Positions 34,471-43,299 are shown, counted from the first letter of the stretch. The stretch is 64,000 bases of DNA from an uncultured Victivallis sp. (GCA_944389895.1 CALXOA010000078.1:19785-83784), one strand, 5' to 3'. Made by a program: numbers and translations. The notes: a model not told the origin generated them from the sequence alone.

Positions 34471-35436
34471 TCACCGACGTGCAGAAGGAGTTGCACTGTA
34501 AAAAATACCCCTTGGTTGTCTCTCGATTTCCACCAGGCCGAATTTAAACAGCGAATCGATCAGAATCCCGATTTTTTCCTCCTCCATGCCGAGTGCCACG
34601 GCAAGATCCGCTCTCGTGGCCGGACGGCGGCTCACAAGATCCAGAATCCGCCTTTCCGCATCCGTGCAGAGTTCCGGAGCATGTCCGAAAACCCGACTGC
34701 GATACCGGAAAGGACCGACCGCTTCAACCGGAACCAGCGGTTCGAGAGCTGCAATAAAACGTCGGGTATTCTCCGGCGCGGACGGACGGAGCCAGTCCAC
34801 AACGCCGGGCCGGTCGAGCGTATTAAGCTGCACCATCTTCACCTTGAGCCGTGAAATGATCTCCCGGAACCGGGCAATGGAAGCATCGGAATCGTTGACT
34901 CCCGGAACGATGAAAAGTTCCAGGAAAATTTCCTGCGGCGCACTTCGGCAGAAATCAGTCAGATCAGCGATGAAACGGTCAAAATCCAACCCCTGTACCG
35001 GCCGGTTGATCACTTCAAACTCTTCCCGGTTCGACGCATCAAGCGAAGGTACCACACGATCGATTCGGACGATCTCCCGCCGCAGTTCGGGATCTCCGAG
35101 CGTACACCCGTTGGTCAGCAGACAGATTGGATATTGCGGATAACGTTCCTTCAGGAAATCAACCACCCGCCCGATACCGGAATTGAGCGTCGGTTCACCG
35201 GAGCCGGAAAAGGTGATGAAATCAAGTTCCGGTTTCTCCGACAATACCAGATCCAGTTCCCGGATCACCGCGTCGACCGGCACATATTCCCGGCGTTCCA
35301 ACGTATGCAGCGTCGTCGCCTTTGCCTCACAATAAACACAATCAAGCGAACAGGTTTTCGGAGGGACCAGATCCACACCGAGCGAAACTCCAAGCCGCCG
35401 TGAAGCGACCGGCCCGAAAACATAATGCCGCACCAT
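34471..35436 (-). CDS. Radical SAM protein, COG0731-like
   Basis: 321 aa. The cluster motif CSLDCVYC lies near residues 29-36, with FSGSGEPTLN as the SAM-binding GGE-like motif. The C-terminal ~70 residues form a winged-helix-like domain (RRILDLVSRRPATRADLAVALGM), as in a subgroup of COG0731 Fe-S oxidoreductases. Function unknown; relatives are often annotated as tRNA-modifying or simply Fe-S oxidoreductase. AAGGAG precedes the ATG. It lies 11 bp after recF on the same strand, so it may be transcribed with dnaN-recF. Confidence 0.85.
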   Translation of the reverse strand: MVRHYVFGPVASRRLGVSLGVDLVPPKTCSLDCVYCEAKATTLHTLERREYVPVDAVIRELDLVLSEKPELDFITFSGSGEPTLNSGIGRVVDFLKERYPQYPICLLTNGCTLGDPELRREIVRIDRVVPSLDASNREEFEVINRPVQGLDFDRFIADLTDFCRSAPQEIFLELFIVPGVNDSDASIARFREIISRLKVKMVQLNTLDRPGVVDWLRPSAPENTRRFIAALEPLVPVEAVGPFRYRSRVFGHAPELCTDAERRILDLVSRRPATRADLAVALGMEEEKIGILIDSLFKFGLVEIERQPRGIFYSATPSARR

Positions 35437-35447
35437 CTATTCTCTCC

Positions 35448-36509
35448 TTATGAATCCATGGATCCGGCCCGGATCTCTTCCGCATCGCGGAAGAATGCCG
35501 AATCCGGCATTGACGTAAAAGTGAAAAACTGCTGATCGGCCCCGGAAACAGTCTCAAAAAACTGTTCCCTGTTGTATTCATCCAACTCCCCGGTTACGTC
35601 ATCCGCCAGCACCGCGACCCGCTCCCGCGCCGACCGGCGCACCAGATTGAACTCCGCGAGCCGGAGCAACAGCGATACAATCCGGATCTGACCGGTTGAT
35701 CCGTAATGACGCAACAGACGACCATTGAGCAGAAAATCAAATTCATCGAGCTGCGGACCGCTGATCGTACAGTTGCGTACCATTTCACGCTCACGGTTCC
35801 TGGCAAGCAATGCCAGACATTCGTCACTCTCTTCCGGATAATCAAACCGGTAGTTGATCCGAAATTCCAGACCGCTTCCAGGCTTCAGAAGCCGGTTCAC
35901 CTCCTGCTCGACCAATCCGGCATACAGCCGGCGCCGCGCGGCAATCAACGGTGCGTGGAGCGCCAATTCCGGTTCAAACGCAGCGACGAGATCAGCCCGG
36001 TTCCGCAATTTCAGAGCCCGGTTCCGCTGTACCAGCGCCCGTTGATAATTTGAAAGAGCGATCAGGTACCCGGAGTCCAGCGTCGAAATCATCATATCAA
36101 AAAAACGACGCCGAAAAGATGAACTGCCGCCTGCTATATTGCGATCCTCCGGTACGAAAACCACCGCACGGAACTCACGAATGAACTCACTGGATCTCCG
36201 GATGCGATTGCCGTCTATGAAAGTTTCCCGACCACCGGAGGCGCTCTGTACGACCCGCAGCTCCTCCTCGAACGCCCCCCGGTTCAACCGTCCGGACAAT
36301 TCAAAACCGCGTTCTCCGAATCGGATAATCTCCCGGATCGCTCCAGTCCGGAAAGAACGCAGAATACTCAAAAAACAGATACTTTCGAGCAGATTGGTCT
36401 TTCCGGAACCATTTGGACCGGTAAAAACCACCCGTTTTCCGGAAAACAAAAACTCGCGTTCCCGATAGTTACGGAAATTCGCGAGTTTCAGTTTTCGAAT
36501 CAATCCCAC
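35448..36509 (-). CDS. recF: DNA repair and replication protein RecF
   Basis: 353 aa. SMC-like ATPase that loads RecA at gaps. Walker A GPNGSGKT at residues 31-38; the C-terminal Walker B/D-loop region reads AVLADDVTGELDEYNR. The start codon is GTG at 36509, two bases after the dnaN stop, with no strong Shine-Dalgarno, so it probably depends on coupling with dnaN. dnaN-recF is the usual order near bacterial origins, though dnaA is not next door here. Confidence 0.95.
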   Translation of the reverse strand: MGLIRKLKLANFRNYREREFLFSGKRVVFTGPNGSGKTNLLESICFLSILRSFRTGAIREIIRFGERGFELSGRLNRGAFEEELRVVQSASGGRETFIDGNRIRRSSEFIREFRAVVFVPEDRNIAGGSSSFRRRFFDMMISTLDSGYLIALSNYQRALVQRNRALKLRNRADLVAAFEPELALHAPLIAARRRLYAGLVEQEVNRLLKPGSGLEFRINYRFDYPEESDECLALLARNREREMVRNCTISGPQLDEFDFLLNGRLLRHYGSTGQIRIVSLLLRLAEFNLVRRSARERVAVLADDVTGELDEYNREQFFETVSGADQQFFTFTSMPDSAFFRDAEEIRAGSMDS

Positions 36510-36511
36510 AA

Positions 36512-37606
36512 TTACTTTTTGCGGATCGGCATGATGACATAGAGGAACCCTTCATTCCCCTCCATCGCCACCGGGTTCAAAGGATCATTGATCTTTAAAA
36601 GAATCTTGTCGGCGTCGCAATTGCGCAGCGGATCGGCAAGATAAGCCGGATTGAACGACACCTCGAAAGGTTCTCCGTCAAACGCAATCTCAACCACATC
36701 GCTGCCTTCCCCGACTTCCGCACTTGAAGCCTGCAACTTCAACTGATTGTCGCCAAACTTCAGAATGATGAACGAACTCGAATCCGACAATACCAGCGAA
36801 ACCGTCTCGATCTTGCCGAGAAAAACCGAAACCGGAACCTCGATCGTCCGGGCGAAACTGGTCGGAACCACCTGCCTGTAATTGGGGTAATTCCCCTCAA
36901 TCAACTTGGTCGTCAATTCGAAACCGCCCGCGGCAAACGTACACTGTTTGTCACCGAGACGGATCGACATCACCGCATCACCGTCAAGCAAACGGCGGAC
37001 TTCAGCGGCCGCTTTCAACGGAATGATCGCATCACCGTCCCCTCCGGTAATCGACTCCGGATTTTTCTCCTGCATCGCAAGCCGCTTGCCGTCGGTCGCC
37101 ACCAGCGTCATCGAAGCATCGCGCACACTCAAAAGCACCCCGGTCAAAACCTTGCGTGAATCGTCCGCACTGACCGCATACGAAATGGCGCCGATCATCC
37201 GTTTGAAATCACACTCCTTGATCTTGATCTCACGGCTGGTTTCAAAAGCGGCGCCAGCGGGAAAATCAGCGGCCGGCAACCCCAGCAACGTAAACTGGCT
37301 GGTGCCACATTTGATCTTGATGTGGTCCTTGTCGTTGATGTCAAACACCACGTCGGTACCGACAAAGCAACCGACCAGAGAGGCGAGCTTGCGCGCTGGA
37401 GCGGTGGTGACACCGGCCTCCTCGACAATCGCGTCGATCGAAGTGGTAATCCGAATCTCAAGATCCGTTGTGGTCAACGACAACCGGTTCTCCTCGGCCT
37501 GAATCATCACATTGCCGAGCACCGGCAGCATTGAACGTGAGCCGATGATACTGCCGACCCGCTGCAATGCTTTCTGCAATTTCTCACGGTTGACGGTAAA
37601 TTTCAT
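36512..37606 (-). CDS. dnaN: DNA polymerase III beta clamp
   Basis: 364 aa, normal length. Sliding clamp that tethers polymerase III. The start MKFTVNREKLQKALQRVGSI and the end MEGNEGFLYVIMPIRK are diagnostic, the latter close to the canonical MPM(R/K)-type clamp C-terminus. Three repeated clamp domains are expected across the length. First gene of dnaN-recF-radical SAM, reading away from a 399-bp region with no gene. Confidence 0.97.
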   Translation of the reverse strand: MKFTVNREKLQKALQRVGSIIGSRSMLPVLGNVMIQAEENRLSLTTTDLEIRITTSIDAIVEEAGVTTAPARKLASLVGCFVGTDVVFDINDKDHIKIKCGTSQFTLLGLPAADFPAGAAFETSREIKIKECDFKRMIGAISYAVSADDSRKVLTGVLLSVRDASMTLVATDGKRLAMQEKNPESITGGDGDAIIPLKAAAEVRRLLDGDAVMSIRLGDKQCTFAAGGFELTTKLIEGNYPNYRQVVPTSFARTIEVPVSVFLGKIETVSLVLSDSSSFIILKFGDNQLKLQASSAEVGEGSDVVEIAFDGEPFEVSFNPAYLADPLRNCDADKILLKINDPLNPVAMEGNEGFLYVIMPIRKK

Positions 37607-38005
37607 TTCCCTGTGCCTCCACTCTATCTCAAAAGATTGTTCTGTGATTCACTCAGCGATTCGCCGCAGTTTCCCTCTATTCTGCTTCTTTCTTCCTAAA
37701 AAATAAAGATTAATCAGCAGCAGCAGAGCGGGCCCGTTTCGGTTAATAACTTTGAAAAGCTGCCTGTCTTCAGCAGGTTGCAACTTGAAATCAGTGTTGA
37801 CAACTCTGATGATGAAGCGTAGACCACTGTGCATGCTGTTTTTCATGCACTGCTCTTTCACCAATTATTAACAACATTTTCACCGTTTTGTCATCAGACG
37901 CAAAAGAGCGCGATTTCCTTGTCGGCGACGATTGAAAAAGGCCGTTCAAACGGCTATCTTATTGTAATAAGATATCTCTTTATCGTCCAAATGCAAATTT
38001 GAGTT
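37607..38005. other. 399-bp divergent intergenic region upstream of dnaN
   Basis: AT-rich gap between dnaN (leftward) and the SIS-domain gene (rightward). It contains TTATTAACA at 37865-37873 and its inverse GTTAATAA at 37742-37749, each two mismatches from a DnaA box (TTATCCACA); a stem GTGCATG/CATGCAC around an 8-nt loop at 37830-37851; and the tandem palindromic promoter at 37932-37974. No perfect DnaA box was found, so an origin is possible but unproven. Confidence 0.5.
37932..37974 (+). promoter_or_regulatory. Promoter with two abutting palindromes
   Basis: TTGAAA (37932-37937), 17-bp spacer, TATCTT (37955-37960). The spacer's last 14 bp are a perfect inverted repeat, GCCGTTCAAACGGC (37941-37954). 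A second perfect 20-bp repeat (37955-37974, arms TATCTTATT and AATAAGATA) begins at the -10 box. Likely one or two repressor sites. Start codon of the SIS gene 31 bp downstream. Confidence 0.6.
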
Positions 38006-38644
38006 ATGAAAAATCAAACTGAAAAACTGGTACGGCGCTATCCAGAACTTGCACCGTGTCGTGAGGCGATCGATGCAGCCGTCGCGAAAATAATCGCATT
38101 GTTCCGCGACGGCGGAACTCTTTTCTGCTGCGGCAATGGCGGCAGCGCGGCGGATTCGGATCATATCTGCGGGGAGTTTCTGAAGGGATTTCTTTCGAAG
38201 CGGCCGCTTTCGATGGTGGAACAGGAGCGTTTTTCCGAGCTTTTCGGAGAAGCGGGGAGAACAATGGCGGCTCAACTTCAGTCCGGATTACGCTCGATTT
38301 CTCTGTTGTCCCATCCGGGATTTGTCAGCGCCTTCTGTAACGATGTGAATCCGGATCTGATCTATGCGCAGCAGCTTTATGCGCTGGGGCGGCAGGGAGA
38401 TCTGTTGCTCGGCATTTCAACCGGTGGTGGAGCGGTCAACGTTCGATACGCTTTGATGGCGGCCCGGGCGAAGGGAATCGGCAGTATTCTGTTGACCGGA
38501 AATCGTCATGGTGCCTGCGAAGCGTTTGCCGATCTCGTGATTGCGGTTCCGGAGTCCGAGACCTACAAAATTCAGGAGTTGCACCTGCCGGTTTATCATA
38601 CCATCTGCATGGCAGTGGAAGCGGCGTTATTCGGGGAGGAGTGA
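38006..38644 (+). CDS. SIS-domain sugar isomerase, GmhA-like
   Basis: 212 aa. Phosphoheptose-isomerase-like protein: FCCGNGGSAADSDHICGEFL (residues about 40-59) matches the GmhA active-site loop, and LHLPVYHTICMAVE the C-terminal helix with His ligands. The usual STSGNS sugar-phosphate loop reads STGGGAVN here, so activity may differ. GmhA makes heptose for lipopolysaccharide cores. Its stop overlaps the uppS start (TGATG), and it lies downstream of a palindromic promoter. Confidence 0.82.
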   Translation: MKNQTEKLVRRYPELAPCREAIDAAVAKIIALFRDGGTLFCCGNGGSAADSDHICGEFLKGFLSKRPLSMVEQERFSELFGEAGRTMAAQLQSGLRSISLLSHPGFVSAFCNDVNPDLIYAQQLYALGRQGDLLLGISTGGGAVNVRYALMAARAKGIGSILLTGNRHGACEAFADLVIAVPESETYKIQELHLPVYHTICMAVEAALFGEE

Positions 38645-39339
38645 TGGAACGGCTGAAACAACCTGTGCATGTCGCGATCATCATGGACGGCAACGGGCGC
38701 TGGGCTGAACAACGCGGTCTGCCGAAGGTGGAGGGGCATCGTCAGGGTGCGCGTCAGGTTTCGCGGGTTCTGGAAGCGGCCCGCGAACACGACATCCGGT
38801 ATCTGACACTGTATGCGTTCAGTACTGAGAACTGGAAACGGCCGGCGGCCGAAGTTTCGGCATTGATGGGACTTCTGGAGGAGTTTCTCGATGAAAAATT
38901 GCCGGAGTTGATGAAGCAGAATATCCGGTTGCGGACGATTGGAAGGACTTCCGGTCTTTTTCCCGGCCCCCAGAAAAAGTTGATAGAGGCGGTTGAAAAA
39001 ACCGCAGCCAACGATGCCGGTACGTTGAATCTGGCCCTGAATTACGGTGGCAGGGCTGAAATTGTTGACGCGGTCAACCGGATGATTGCTGAAAAAAAAT
39101 CGGGAATCACTGAGGAGAACTTTCGGGATTATCTGTATGCTCCGGACATTCCGGATCCGGATCTTCTGATCCGGACCAGTGGTGAGTTTCGGTTGAGTAA
39201 TTTTCTGTTGTGGGAACTTTCTTATACGGAGATTTATGTAACTGATACCCTGTGGCCGGATTTTGAAAAGGCGGATTTCGAGAAGGCTCTGGAGGCTTTC
39301 CGGAAACGTGATCGTCGATTTGGCGGCAGAAAGCAGTAA
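38644..39339 (+). CDS. uppS: Undecaprenyl diphosphate synthase
   Basis: About 231 aa from the ATG at 38644 (GGGGAGGAG upstream; a GTG one codon earlier also fits). Makes the lipid carrier for peptidoglycan and polysaccharide. Motifs: HVAIIMDGNGRWAEQRGLPK, the Asp-Gly-Asn core; LTLYAFSTENWKRP; and PDLLIRTSGEFRLSNFLLW with the ELSYTE region for substrate binding. Coupled to the SIS gene and followed by cdsA after 121 bp, a common cell-envelope gene order. Confidence 0.96.
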   Translation: MERLKQPVHVAIIMDGNGRWAEQRGLPKVEGHRQGARQVSRVLEAAREHDIRYLTLYAFSTENWKRPAAEVSALMGLLEEFLDEKLPELMKQNIRLRTIGRTSGLFPGPQKKLIEAVEKTAANDAGTLNLALNYGGRAEIVDAVNRMIAEKKSGITEENFRDYLYAPDIPDPDLLIRTSGEFRLSNFLLWELSYTEIYVTDTLWPDFEKADFEKALEAFRKRDRRFGGRKQ

Positions 39340-39460
39340 AGTGACGATGAAATAACGAAAAAGTGCCGGAAGAAACGGGTCTGGTACGACAGGAAAAAGA
39401 TCCAGGGATTGAACCGGAATAAACGATTTTTGAAGAGAACAGAAGGAAAGGTTTCGAAAA

Positions 39461-40393
39461 GTGTTCAAACATCGCGCAATCAGTTTTCCGCTTCTGTTGT
39501 TGCTGCTCGCTCTGATCATCTATTGGCCGGCGGGCGGGCCATATTTATTTGCTGTGGCGGCGGCGGCGGTGTTTGGAATGACTGTTTACGAAGTTTCCAA
39601 GATGGTTGGAAAAATCGGCATGGAAAATTATGGCCGTTCAACCGCTGTTGCCGGAGGAGTGCTGTTTCTCTGTTTTCTTCTGGCGCTGTCTCTGCGCGCA
39701 GATGGGTGTAAGGATGTGGCGGAGTGCCTGTTTTTCATGGCGACGGCGCTGTTTTTTCTGATCTTCTTCAGTGTCTGGCTTCGATTGCTGTTCGCATCGT
39801 CAGGGAATCGTTCGCAGGTACTTCAGCGGGGAATGACGTCGGCGGGAATTTTCTGTTTGATCTGCTTTGCCCTTGTTCCGGCAATTCTGGTTTATCTGCA
39901 GGATTCACAATTTCCGGCGGGCCCGGTCCCGTTGCGGCTCGGATCCCGGCAGTTTCTGTTTTTGATCCTGGTTACCAAGGCAATGGATACCGGCGGCTAC
40001 ATTTTCGGAAAGCTCTCTTCCATCTGGCTGCCCGGAGGCAACCATAAGATCTGGCCTTCAGTCAGTCCGAAAAAGTCATGGGAAGGAACGATCGGCGGAA
40101 TTCTGTTTTCGGTCGGTGTCAGCCTGATTTTCTGGGGAATTTATGCTGATGCCCCTTTCAGCGGCCGTTTCGGTTCCATGATGGGGACTACTTTAGTGTG
40201 GTATCTGGTTGCCGGGATCGTACTCGGCATCGGCAGCCTGGCCGGAGATCTCACGGAATCGGCTCTGAAACGTGCGTGTGGCGTCAAGGATTCCGGAGCG
40301 CTGATTCCGGGAATGGGGGGAATTTTCGATGTGGTCGACAGTTTCATCTACAATGGCTTTCTGTTTTTCCTGCTGGCGGCATTTGTACGTTGA
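39461..40393 (+). CDS. cdsA: Phosphatidate cytidylyltransferase CdsA
   Basis: 310 aa, GTG start at 39461 with AGGAAAGG upstream. Inner-membrane enzyme that makes CDP-diacylglycerol; about eight hydrophobic segments. The C-terminal signature is SALKRACGVKDSGALIPGMG followed by GIFDVVDS. Compared with the common form (K-D near P-G-H-G-G...D-R-x-D), the His is Met and the Arg is Val. The metal-binding Asp residues are kept, so it should be active. uppS-cdsA is a conserved pair. Confidence 0.93.
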   Translation: MFKHRAISFPLLLLLLALIIYWPAGGPYLFAVAAAAVFGMTVYEVSKMVGKIGMENYGRSTAVAGGVLFLCFLLALSLRADGCKDVAECLFFMATALFFLIFFSVWLRLLFASSGNRSQVLQRGMTSAGIFCLICFALVPAILVYLQDSQFPAGPVPLRLGSRQFLFLILVTKAMDTGGYIFGKLSSIWLPGGNHKIWPSVSPKKSWEGTIGGILFSVGVSLIFWGIYADAPFSGRFGSMMGTTLVWYLVAGIVLGIGSLAGDLTESALKRACGVKDSGALIPGMGGIFDVVDSFIYNGFLFFLLAAFVR

Positions 40394-40470
40394 AATTGTC
40401 GGTGTCAGCAACTATATTGATAGGAATGCGTTGACGGATTGTCTCAAATGGCGGAGGAGATGATACGAGA

Positions 40471-40956
40471 ATGAAAGAAGAAAAAATCCTGCAGTTACTC
40501 AACGAAAACGCCCGAATGAGCCTCGCCGAAATGGCGCTTCGGGCCGAAATGGCGGAAAACGAGGCGGAAGCCGCCATTCAGTCATTGGAGAAAAGCGGCG
40601 TTATCCGCGGTTACAAGCCGATTCTGAATGAGGCGGAACTGGGTGAAAACAAAGTAAAAGCGTTGATTGAGGTTCGGGTGACTCCCCGCCGAGAGGGCGG
40701 TTTCGATCAGGTGGCGCAGCGGATTGCCCGCTACCCGGAGGTCACGGATCTTTTCCTGGTCTCCGGGAGCTTCGATCTTTTATTGACGGTGGAGGGAAAT
40801 TCTCTGAATGAGGTTGCGTCATTCGTCTCGGCGAAACTTTCGACCATCGAAGGCGTGCTTTCCACTTCCACGGCGTTTTTGTTGAAGAAATATAAAGAAT
40901 CCGGCAGGATCATGCAGAACGATGAAGAATATAAACGACTCAAAATCTGTCCGTAG
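40471..40956 (+). CDS. Lrp/AsnC-family regulator
   Basis: 161 aa. The N-terminal winged helix (LLNENARMSLAEMALRAEMAENEAEAAI) and a C-terminal RAM-type ligand domain (VKALIEVRVTPRR, VTDLFLVSGSFDLLLTVEG, STSTAFLLKKYKE) are clear. Lrp-like proteins respond to amino acids. It overlaps the next gene, an aminotransferase, by 35 bp, a common arrangement in which the regulator senses the enzyme's substrate or product. The Shine-Dalgarno (GGAGGAG) is rather far from the ATG. Confidence 0.9.
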   Translation: MKEEKILQLLNENARMSLAEMALRAEMAENEAEAAIQSLEKSGVIRGYKPILNEAELGENKVKALIEVRVTPRREGGFDQVAQRIARYPEVTDLFLVSGSFDLLLTVEGNSLNEVASFVSAKLSTIEGVLSTSTAFLLKKYKESGRIMQNDEEYKRLKICP

Positions 40957-42115
40957 ACCACTGGTTGCGGACCATATCAAATCACTTCCCAAAAGTGGAA
41001 TCCGGGCGTTTTTTGATCTGGTCAACACCATGGATGACGTGATCTCCCTCGGAGTGGGAGAACCTGATTTCACAACTCCCTGGACCATCCGGGAAACGGG
41101 TATCTTTTCCCTGGAAAAGGGGCATACCAGTTACACTTCCAATCTCGGAACCATCGCGTTGCGGCGCGAGGTCTGTCGTTATGTCCGGCAGAACTACAAC
41201 GTAGAGTACTCCCCGGAAAACGAGTGCATCATCACCATCGGCGTCAGTGAAGCACTCGATATCGCAATGCGGGCGTTATTGAATCCGGGCGATGAGGTGA
41301 TCTATACGGAGCCGTGTTTCGTCTCCTATCCGGCCGAGGTACGAATGGCGCATGGAGTTCCGGTTCCGGTGGAAACTTATGTGGATGATGCATTCGCGCT
41401 CGATCCGGCCCGGTTGCGTGAGAAAATCACGCCGCGGAGCCGGGTGTTGCTTTTGAATTTTCCATGCAATCCGACCGGCGCCGTGATGTCGCGCGAAAAA
41501 CTTCTGGAAGTAGCGGAAATTGCAATTGAAAATGATCTTGTCGTAATCACCGACGAGATCTATTCCGAACTGCTTTACGAGGGAGAACATGTCTCGATAG
41601 CCTCTCTACCGGGAATGCGGGAGAGGACGATCTTTCTGCATGGCTTTTCAAAGGCATTCGCGATGACCGGCTGGCGGGTCGGTTATGCCTGCGGACCCCA
41701 TGAGATCATTGATGCGATGATGAAAGTTCATCAGTATGCGATCATGTGTGCTTCGACCACCTCGCAGGAGGCTGCGCTTGAAGCGCTGCGCAACGGTGAA
41801 AAATCAATGCTTGAAATGCGCGAAAGTTACCGTGAACGGCGGAATCTGATGGTTTCCGGTTTCAATCGGATCGGTCTGGATTGTCTGTTGCCGAAGGGGG
41901 CTTTTTATACTTTTCCGTCAATTCGTTCAACCGGATTGAGTTCCACTGAATTTGCCGAAAAACTGTTGAAAGCTGAAAGGGTCGCGGTAGTTCCGGGTCC
42001 GGCTTTCGGTGCCTGCGGCGAGGGATTTGTGCGCTGCTGCTATGCTTCGAGCGTGGAAGATATCCTTGAAGCAATTGAGCGGATCGACCGCTTTGTAAAA
42101 TCCCTGAAAAAATAA
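40922..42115 (+). CDS. Class I/II aminotransferase
   Basis: 397 aa. PLP enzyme of fold type I: SLGVGEPDFTTP at the N-terminus, the NPTGAV motif binding PLP, TDEIYSELLYEG with the Asp and Tyr, and the Schiff-base Lys in HGFSKAFAMTGWRVGY. RCCYASS near the end holds the carboxylate-binding Arg. Resembles aspartate/aromatic aminotransferases of the AspB/PatA type; substrate uncertain. The start lies inside the Lrp gene (35-bp overlap). Confidence 0.93.
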   Translation: MKNINDSKSVRRPLVADHIKSLPKSGIRAFFDLVNTMDDVISLGVGEPDFTTPWTIRETGIFSLEKGHTSYTSNLGTIALRREVCRYVRQNYNVEYSPENECIITIGVSEALDIAMRALLNPGDEVIYTEPCFVSYPAEVRMAHGVPVPVETYVDDAFALDPARLREKITPRSRVLLLNFPCNPTGAVMSREKLLEVAEIAIENDLVVITDEIYSELLYEGEHVSIASLPGMRERTIFLHGFSKAFAMTGWRVGYACGPHEIIDAMMKVHQYAIMCASTTSQEAALEALRNGEKSMLEMRESYRERRNLMVSGFNRIGLDCLLPKGAFYTFPSIRSTGLSSTEFAEKLLKAERVAVVPGPAFGACGEGFVRCCYASSVEDILEAIERIDRFVKSLKK

Positions 42116-43299
42116 TTTTTGTTTCGGATTCGTGACCACGAAGATGTGAGATGGTCTTCGTGGTCGTGTTGTCTCGTCACTTTTTCAAGGAGGCGGAACA
42201 AAGTTTCCGAAGCCGGAGTCGGACCGCAATCGATCGGAGCCGGGAAATCCGGCAGTTCCTCCGTCATCTGCAGCCCGCCGAGGTCGATCAACAGCCGATA
42301 CCAGGCGATTCGCCACTCCCGCAACGCTTCAATCTTTCGGCGGGCGGCGGAACGATCGGCGGAATCGAGGCGGAGTTTGAGATCAGCCAGATTCCACGCT
42401 TCACCCGCCCGCTGCAATGCTGTGAGATCGAGGTCGATCTGGGAAGCGACGGCAGCTGCATTGGCCAGAGCGGCGGTTCCACGTATATCGGCACTGGTTC
42501 CTTCGAGTTCTTCAAGTGCCAGACGACGGGGAAGTCGCAACAGAAATTCGGCAATCTGAAATTCCCCGTTGCGATAGAATGCTCCCTTCCTCCGAAATTC
42601 AGTGATGAAGCCGGCCGGAAGCGGTACATGACCCGCTTCGGAACGGTGGATTGCCGCCCAGGCGTGGAGATGCTCCGCGGGAACGGCAATCGGGCAAACT
42701 GCAGCAAGGGAACTAGAATCGAAACGGGAGAGTTCTTCTGAAGAAAGTCCGGTATCCACCCGCAACTCCAGCTCCAGTTCCTCAATCCGGTTCCGGAGGA
42801 CATTCCCTTCTGACTGTTCTTCCGCCAATTCGAGCAGTTCCCGGGCGGCCGTCAATTCAGTCACTCTTGCAGCGATGTCGAAGTCGAGGAGTTCGGCGGA
42901 GCGTTGTCGGCGCTCTTCAACCATTTTTTCCTTGTTGCCGATGCTCAGCAGATGATTATAGGCGATGGCATCATCCAGAATACGCAGTCGAATATCGTTT
43001 GAGGAAGAAAAATCCTTCTGTTCCGGATCTACGGCCAGACTCGGAATTTCCAGCAACAGCCGATTTTCAGCATACTCCCCGGCCAGATTCTGAAGAGAAT
43101 CGATAATCCGGATCTCCAGCAGGTTCCGGCGTGCGGCGTCAAGGACATTGTTCAGCCGTACTTTTTCAGAAGAAGGTTGCGGCGATTCAGACTCGGCCGG
43201 ATGATTCTCGGGCGCCGCCGGCGTCGAGGTCTGTACAATGGTGAAGCATCCGGTGAGGAACAGGGAAAGCAGAACCGGAAAAAATTGCGGAATTTTCAT
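42040..43299 (-). CDS. Putative lipoprotein, possibly TolC-like
   Basis: 419 aa. Type II signal peptide with lipobox LFLTGC (Cys18). The rest is strongly helical with long charged heptad-like stretches in two halves (about residues 90-200 and 280-360), which resembles the hairpin architecture of TolC-family proteins, but similarity is weak. It lies 20 bp after lolD in a lolCE-lolD-lipoprotein unit, as tripartite exporters often do. Its last ~25 codons overlap the convergent aminotransferase by 76 bp and run through a perfect hairpin, so the true C-terminus is odd. Confidence 0.65.
   Translation of the reverse strand: MKIPQFFPVLLSLFLTGCFTIVQTSTPAAPENHPAESESPQPSSEKVRLNNVLDAARRNLLEIRIIDSLQNLAGEYAENRLLLEIPSLAVDPEQKDFSSSNDIRLRILDDAIAYNHLLSIGNKEKMVEERRQRSAELLDFDIAARVTELTAARELLELAEEQSEGNVLRNRIEELELELRVDTGLSSEELSRFDSSSLAAVCPIAVPAEHLHAWAAIHRSEAGHVPLPAGFITEFRRKGAFYRNGEFQIAEFLLRLPRRLALEELEGTSADIRGTAALANAAAVASQIDLDLTALQRAGEAWNLADLKLRLDSADRSAARRKIEALREWRIAWYRLLIDLGGLQMTEELPDFPAPIDCGPTPASETLFRLLEKVTRQHDHEDHLTSSWSRIRNKNYFFRDFTKRSIRSIASRISSTLEA
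42134..42165. terminator. Hairpin at convergent gene ends
   Basis: Perfect 11-bp stem GACCACGAAGA/TCTTCGTGGTC with a 10-nt loop, 18 bp after the aminotransferase stop. Inside the lipoprotein frame. Poly-T occurs on the leftward side (TTTTTT near 42110 on that strand), so it may end the leftward transcript or both. Confidence 0.6.

Noticed and set aside
37607..38005. A definite replication origin
   Set aside because: No perfect DnaA box and no dnaA gene nearby; kept only as a possibility.
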